This document shows, one piece after another, positions 60,195-64,000 of a stretch of 64,000 nt of DNA (positions are counted from its first letter, which is position 1; the number at the start of each line of letters is the position of its first letter). The stretch spans positions 1 to 64,000 of the forward strand of contig JBHJGM010000013.1 of assembly GCA_050331815.1 (NCBI GenBank). The letters are read 5' to 3'. This DNA is from JBHJGM01 sp050331815 (GTDB taxonomy: Bacteria > Verrucomicrobiota > Verrucomicrobiia > Opitutales > JBHJGM01). The notes beneath the pieces were generated by a model. That model was given only the letters and a program-made list of their open reading frames with translations. It was not told the DNA's origin and searched no databases. The position numbers and the translations under genes are program-made.

Positions 60195-60400
60195 CAGGGA
60201 AGAACAGGCTTGCATCAATGACCGCACACCCTGTCTGGGACAAGGCGAAAAGGAAACAATGGGGGATTCACTGCCCGTAGACTTAGCGTTGCACCCGATG
60301 GCTTGATGCAACCGCGCATGCAGGCGCAGTCCACTCGTGGGTCACTGCTTTGAGGTTGACCTCCGCGAACACGCTTAACGAGCATCGCATCCTAGTTGGG

Positions 60401-61702
60401 ATGCTCCCAAATCCGACCATCCTCCGCCCTTACGACCGCATGCGCACACCTGCTCCCGTCCCGCTTGGACTCAAAAAATCCTTTGGTTTTGGCGACCGTC
60501 TCGGCCTTGCCGGACCTGGCCATATCGCTGCCCTGCGCAACAGCAGCTTCGCCGGGATCCTCGCCCAGCAATCCATTCGCGAACTCAATCGCACCGACCG
60601 AAAACCCGAGGACGTCATGGAGGCGGCCCGCACGGCCATTCAGGCCAGCCATTACGACCAGCCTTGGGGCGCCGACGCCGATCATTTGAAGAACGAGGAC
60701 GACGTGGCCCGGACCGTGGAAGCCGGCTTCTGCTTTTTCACGATCGACCCGTCCACTTATGTGCAGAACGACGCCGACTGGATGAAGGAAGCCGACCTCG
60801 ACCGCGCGATCCAGGCCATGACCAGCGACAGGGTTCTGCCCGGCAGCGACTGGATGGACCTGTACCTGGGAAAGGATTACACCGTTGGCGAGGACCTGGT
60901 CCTGCGCTACAACGAGGAATCGCTCAAGCGGGCCGCCGTGAAGTACGCCCGCGCCATCGCTCATTGTGAAACCATGGCCGGTTTCGTCGCCAAGCACTGC
61001 GCGCAACGCCCTTACGAGTTGGAGGTGTCCGTCGACGAGACCGACTCGCCCACCTCCTCGCTGGAGCACCTCTTTTTCGCGCTGGAACTGCGTCGGCGCA
61101 GCGTCACGGTAGTCAGTCTGGCGCCGCGTTTCATCGGCGACTTTGAAAAAGGCGTGGACTATCGCGGCGACTGGGATCTGTTCGAGGTCCGCCTGCGCGA
61201 GCACGTGGCCATCGCCCGCGAAATGGGTCCGTACAAGATCAGCGTGCATTCCGGCTCGGACAAGTTTTCGGTCTACCCGATCATCGGCCGCATCTGCGGC
61301 GACCTCCTCCACGTCAAGACCGCTGGCACCAGCTACCTCGAGGCCCTGCGGGTCGTCTGCCAAACCGACCGCGAACTCTTTCAGGAAATCGCCGCCTATT
61401 GCGTCGGACGTTTCGATGAGGATGTCGCCAGCTACCACGTCTCCACCAACGCCGAGCACATCGCCCAGCTGCGCCAGCGTCACCTCGGCGACGAGGAGTT
61501 GGAAGAGGCTTACCTCAACGAGGACACCGGCCGCCAGCTCCTGCACGTCACCTTCGGGTCGGTCCTGACCCAGGGTGCCCGCAAGAATGGCCAGCCCTTC
61601 AAGCAGGCCATTCTGGAGTTGCTCGAAAAAGAGGACGACCTGCATACCGAACTGCTTGAAAGCTGGCTCGGTCGCCATCTGGAGCTGCTCGAGGCTGGTT
61701 GA
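60401..61702 (+). CDS. Tagaturonate epimerase family protein (UxaE-like)
   Basis: The ATG at 60401 gives 433 residues; a frame from 60350 adds 17 residues without features, and the ATG at 60440 is another option. The protein has GFGDRLGLAGPGHIAALR near residues 29-46, then WGADADHLKNEDDV, DETDSPTSSLEHLFFALELRRR and SVTVVSLAPRFIGDFEKGVD, and later KISVHSGSDKFSVYPIIGR. I associate this pattern with the family that interconverts tagaturonate and fructuronate in hexuronate catabolism. The Asp/His-rich segments suggest a metal site in a TIM-like barrel. Substrate assignment comes from the family. Confidence 0.72.
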   Translation: MLPNPTILRPYDRMRTPAPVPLGLKKSFGFGDRLGLAGPGHIAALRNSSFAGILAQQSIRELNRTDRKPEDVMEAARTAIQASHYDQPWGADADHLKNEDDVARTVEAGFCFFTIDPSTYVQNDADWMKEADLDRAIQAMTSDRVLPGSDWMDLYLGKDYTVGEDLVLRYNEESLKRAAVKYARAIAHCETMAGFVAKHCAQRPYELEVSVDETDSPTSSLEHLFFALELRRRSVTVVSLAPRFIGDFEKGVDYRGDWDLFEVRLREHVAIAREMGPYKISVHSGSDKFSVYPIIGRICGDLLHVKTAGTSYLEALRVVCQTDRELFQEIAAYCVGRFDEDVASYHVSTNAEHIAQLRQRHLGDEELEEAYLNEDTGRQLLHVTFGSVLTQGARKNGQPFKQAILELLEKEDDLHTELLESWLGRHLELLEAG

Positions 61703-61925
61703 TGCGTGAAGCCCGGCAGCGGATGTTCCAGGCAGACCTCGCAGAATTTAGTGCATCATAACGGCTCGCATGACCCCTGCAGAAACTTATCTTATCCGAA
61801 GCCGAGGTAGTTTATTCGATGCACCAGAGGTCATGGCCGCGACTTCCCTAGCATACATTTGATCCGGAGGACGGTGTCTTGGATTTTGATAATTCTGTTA
61901 AATTTGTCTCTAAACCAATGTGCTT

Positions 61926-63386
61926 ATGCCTGCCCCGACCGCTGCTCTGAAAGCCCCGCCCGTCCGTCAGAAAAAGCCAGCCCCCAAGCCCTTGCCCAAG
62001 TCTGCGTCCAAGCGCCCTCGAAAAACGGCGCTGAAGCGGCGCAAGCGCTACGCGGTGGTCGGTACCGGCGGGCGCTGCCGCAACTTCATCGACCCGCTCA
62101 TCCAGCGCTATGGTGAGGTGGCGGAGTTGGTCGCTTTTTGCGACATCAGCCAGGTGCGGATGGACGCCACCAACCGGCGTCTGGTTGAGATGGGGCATCC
62201 CGCTGTGCCCACCTTCAAGGGCGAACTCGCCGCCTTTCGCCGGATGCTGCGGCAGACATATCCGGACGCCATTTTCGTCACCTCGATGGACTCCACCCAT
62301 CACGACTACATCGTCGAAGGCGTCCGACAGAGCCTGGAGATCATCACCGAAAAGCCGATGACCACCGACGCGGCGAAATGCAAAAAAATCCTGTCCGCGG
62401 TCAAGCGCTATCAGGGCAACGTACGGGTCACCTTCAACTACCGCTGGATCAACTGGTGCACCGCCGTGAAGCAGGCGCTCGTCGATGGCGCGATCGGCAA
62501 CGTGCTTTCGGTCAACCTCGAGTACCTGCTCGATACGAGCCATGGGGCCGATTACTACCGCCGTTGGCACAGCCACATGGACTGCTCCGGCGGACTGCTC
62601 GTACACAAAAGCACCCACCACTTTGACCTGGTCAACTGGTGGATCGATGGCATCGCCGAGGAGGTCTTCGCCCACGCACGCCTCGCCTTCTACGGCCAGG
62701 AGAACGCCCTCCAGCGCGGCCAGAAAAAACTCACCCGCTACCCGCGCTACACCGGCAAGGTCAAGGAGGGCCAGGACCCCTTTATGATCGACCTCACGCG
62801 CGATGCCACGCTCAAGGAACTCTACTACGACGCCGAAGCCGAAACCGGCTACCTGCGCGACCAGAATGTGTTCCGTCCGGGCATCGATATTTACGACTCG
62901 ATGAGCGTGAACGTTCGTTATCGCTCCGGCATCCTGCTGACCTATTCGCTCAACAGCTTCTGCCCGCGCGAGGGCATGCGTGTTACCTTCAACGGCGACC
63001 GCGGTCGGCTGGAGTTTTACGAGTTCGGCGGCTCACACATTATCAAGGGCCAGAGTTCCGAGCAACTCGCGCAGGAACAGCAGCAGGGCTCGCACGACCA
63101 CCGCATCACCGTCTATCCGATGCATGCAAAGGAGGCTTACACGATCACGCCACCGAAAGCCGTCGCCGGAGGCCACGGCGGCAGCGACACCTTACTGGGT
63201 GAGCAGATATTCCTGCCCAAGCCGCCCAAGGACACGCTGCACCGCAACGCCGGACATGAGCAGGGCGCGGCCTCGATTTTGATCGGCATCGCCGCCAACG
63301 AATCGATCGCCAACGGACTGCCCGTGCGCCCCAACGACCTTTGCAAGCTTCAGCCCAAGGCCCTGCGGCTGTCCGAGTTGGCCTGA
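61926..63386 (+). CDS. Gfo/Idh/MocA-family oxidoreductase
   Basis: This 486-residue protein (ATG 61926; ATG 61920 also possible) begins with a basic, Ala/Pro/Lys-rich extension of about 35 residues (APTAALKAPPVRQKKPAPKP). The Rossmann domain follows with KRYAVVGTGGRCRNFI and VTSMDSTHHDYIVEGV. The family EKP triad is in TEKPMTTDAAKC. The C-terminal alpha/beta domain includes YRWINWCTAVKQALVDGAIG and GGLLVHKSTHHFDLVNWW. The family oxidises or reduces sugars and sugar acids with NAD(P). The basic N-terminal extension is unusual. It is 223 bases downstream of the epimerase-like gene. Confidence 0.88.
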   Translation: MPAPTAALKAPPVRQKKPAPKPLPKSASKRPRKTALKRRKRYAVVGTGGRCRNFIDPLIQRYGEVAELVAFCDISQVRMDATNRRLVEMGHPAVPTFKGELAAFRRMLRQTYPDAIFVTSMDSTHHDYIVEGVRQSLEIITEKPMTTDAAKCKKILSAVKRYQGNVRVTFNYRWINWCTAVKQALVDGAIGNVLSVNLEYLLDTSHGADYYRRWHSHMDCSGGLLVHKSTHHFDLVNWWIDGIAEEVFAHARLAFYGQENALQRGQKKLTRYPRYTGKVKEGQDPFMIDLTRDATLKELYYDAEAETGYLRDQNVFRPGIDIYDSMSVNVRYRSGILLTYSLNSFCPREGMRVTFNGDRGRLEFYEFGGSHIIKGQSSEQLAQEQQQGSHDHRITVYPMHAKEAYTITPPKAVAGGHGGSDTLLGEQIFLPKPPKDTLHRNAGHEQGAASILIGIAANESIANGLPVRPNDLCKLQPKALRLSELA

Positions 63387-63484
63387 CCTCACACTGCAAC
63401 CGGGCGCAGGAAGCGGCACGGCGCAGGGGTCCATCGCCTGAAAAGGCTGGCCCCGTTTCGAGCCATTCGGTGCAGTAACCGGGA

Positions 63485-64000
63485 ATGCTCCCACTCCTGC
63501 TTCAATACGCCTGGGTGCCGCTGCTCACGGCGCTGATCGGCTGGCTGACCAACTGGCTGGCCATCCGCATGCTCTTTCGCCCCCGCCAGCCGTGGAACCT
63601 CCTGGGCCTGCGCCTGCATGGGCTGATCCCACGCCGCAAGGCGGAATTGGCCGGGCGTACGGCTGAGGTCGTCGAGCGCGAACTCGTCAGCCAGCACTTC
63701 ATCCGTGGCCAGATCGAGCGGCTCGATCTCGAATCCCAAATGGATCTTTTCGTGCACAACTGGTTCAAAAAACGCTTGGGCAAACACCTCGACAAGCTGG
63801 GCATGGTCGGCGCTTTTCTCAACGAACGCACGCTCGCGCAGATTGAAAAAACCGCCCGGGCGGCCCTGCAGGAGGAAGTCGGCCCGCTCAAAGAGCGTCT
63901 CGGCACGGAGCTCGAGAGCCGCCTCAACCTTCGACAGCACGTCGAGACGCGCATCGCCGCCTTTGAGGCCGACAAGCTGGAGGCCATCGTGATGCGCATC
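63485..64000 (+). CDS. DUF445-family membrane protein, 3' part cut by window edge
   Basis: The ATG at 63485 opens a frame that continues to the window end (172 codons). It begins with a hydrophobic segment (LLLQYAWVPLLTALIGWLTN) immediately followed by the DUF445 hallmark WLAIRMLFRPRQPW, then GLIPRRKAELAGRTAEVVERELVS. A helical amphipathic region with KKRLGKHLDKLG and EKTARAALQEEV comes next. DUF445 (YheB-like) proteins are inner-membrane proteins with long cytoplasmic coiled regions; their function is unknown. The remainder lies outside the window. Confidence 0.85.
   Translation, partial: MLPLLLQYAWVPLLTALIGWLTNWLAIRMLFRPRQPWNLLGLRLHGLIPRRKAELAGRTAEVVERELVSQHFIRGQIERLDLESQMDLFVHNWFKKRLGKHLDKLGMVGAFLNERTLAQIEKTARAALQEEVGPLKERLGTELESRLNLRQHVETRIAAFEADKLEAIVMRI

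Larger units (their letters stand above)
59939..60400. other. Long intergenic region with possible structured RNA
   Basis: This 462-base gap lies between a leftward glycosyltransferase gene and a rightward epimerase-like gene. It holds a cluster of hairpins at 60032-60126, a candidate promoter at 60165-60194 and a further hairpin at 60286-60316 with GTTGCA (60288-60293) and TGCAAC (60307-60312). If that promoter is used, the leader before the ATG at 60401 is about 200 bases. Several short open frames cross the gap but look spurious. Confidence 0.5.

Noticed and set aside
59939..60400. Possible tRNA or SRP RNA in the intergenic gap
   Set aside because: No T-loop motif, acceptor stem or SRP apical motif could be found.
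60392..61678. Minus-strand open frame antisense to the epimerase-like gene
   Set aside because: It is a shadow of the plus-strand gene, which has family-typical motifs.
1..64000. CRISPR arrays, insertion sequences, phage genes or attachment sites
   Set aside because: I saw no regularly spaced repeats, transposase or integrase-like proteins, and gene order looks chromosomal throughout.

Overview
The window is a GC-rich, densely packed bacterial chromosome segment with no rRNA, tRNA, insertion sequence, phage or CRISPR array that I could see. The gene set points to Verrucomicrobiota, probably class Opitutae. It includes four secreted PQQ-like beta-propeller proteins, a DUF1800/DUF1501 pair, a sulfatase, an alpha-L-rhamnosidase, a sodium:solute symporter with its DUF3311 partner, D-lyxose isomerase, a tagaturonate-epimerase-family protein, sigma-54 and a fused REC-phosphatase-kinase regulator. 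The phylum call is an inference from gene content.

Layout. 1-3272: the end of a fasciclin-domain gene, an iron-sulfur photolyase and a metal permease. 3342-21920: fifteen minus-strand genes that overlap or nearly touch and look like one operon. Read in transcription order they encode an EhpF-like adenylating enzyme, an aldehyde-dehydrogenase-fold acyl reductase, an iron alcohol dehydrogenase, a PQQ-like propeller, a HemN-like radical SAM protein, a chorismate-lyase-like protein, a flavin-dependent halogenase-like protein, a GT4 glycosyltransferase, a hotdog thioesterase, a half-size DMT membrane protein, a PaaK-like CoA ligase, a LolD/FtsX-type ABC exporter (two genes), a jelly-roll secreted protein and a TonB-dependent receptor. 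I read this as an aromatic specialised-metabolite locus without polyketide synthase or NRPS genes. It would make a hydroxybenzoate-type acid from chorismate, activate, reduce, halogenate and glycosylate it, export it and possibly take it back up. A terminator-like hairpin and a candidate promoter at 21948-21996 mark its upstream end.

22006-29154: a symporter, DUF3311 and three more propeller proteins, also on the minus strand. 29270-34397: a GH78 rhamnosidase (plus), then DAHP synthase, D-lyxose isomerase and an A-type iron-sulfur carrier (minus). 34522-37540: a Ser/Thr kinase, RpoN and a small lipoprotein. 37620-46797: an SGNH hydrolase, SDR, TsaB-like protein, a secreted unknown, alanine racemase, a sulfatase, a lipoprotein and the DUF1800/DUF1501 pair. 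46808-50662: prepilin peptidase, a probable structured RNA with 6S-like architecture, AroE, a SirB1-type protein and YggS. 50738-54707: a LysR regulator, RsgA and a two-gene partner-switching module. 54755-59938: rmlA, rmlB and rmlC, a SAF-domain oxidoreductase and a glycosyltransferase (dTDP-sugar and surface polysaccharide), without rmlD. 59939-64000: an intergenic region with RNA-like hairpins, a tagaturonate-epimerase-family protein, a Gfo/Idh/MocA oxidoreductase and the start of a DUF445 protein.

Functions are assigned from motifs and remembered family resemblance only. No database search was run.
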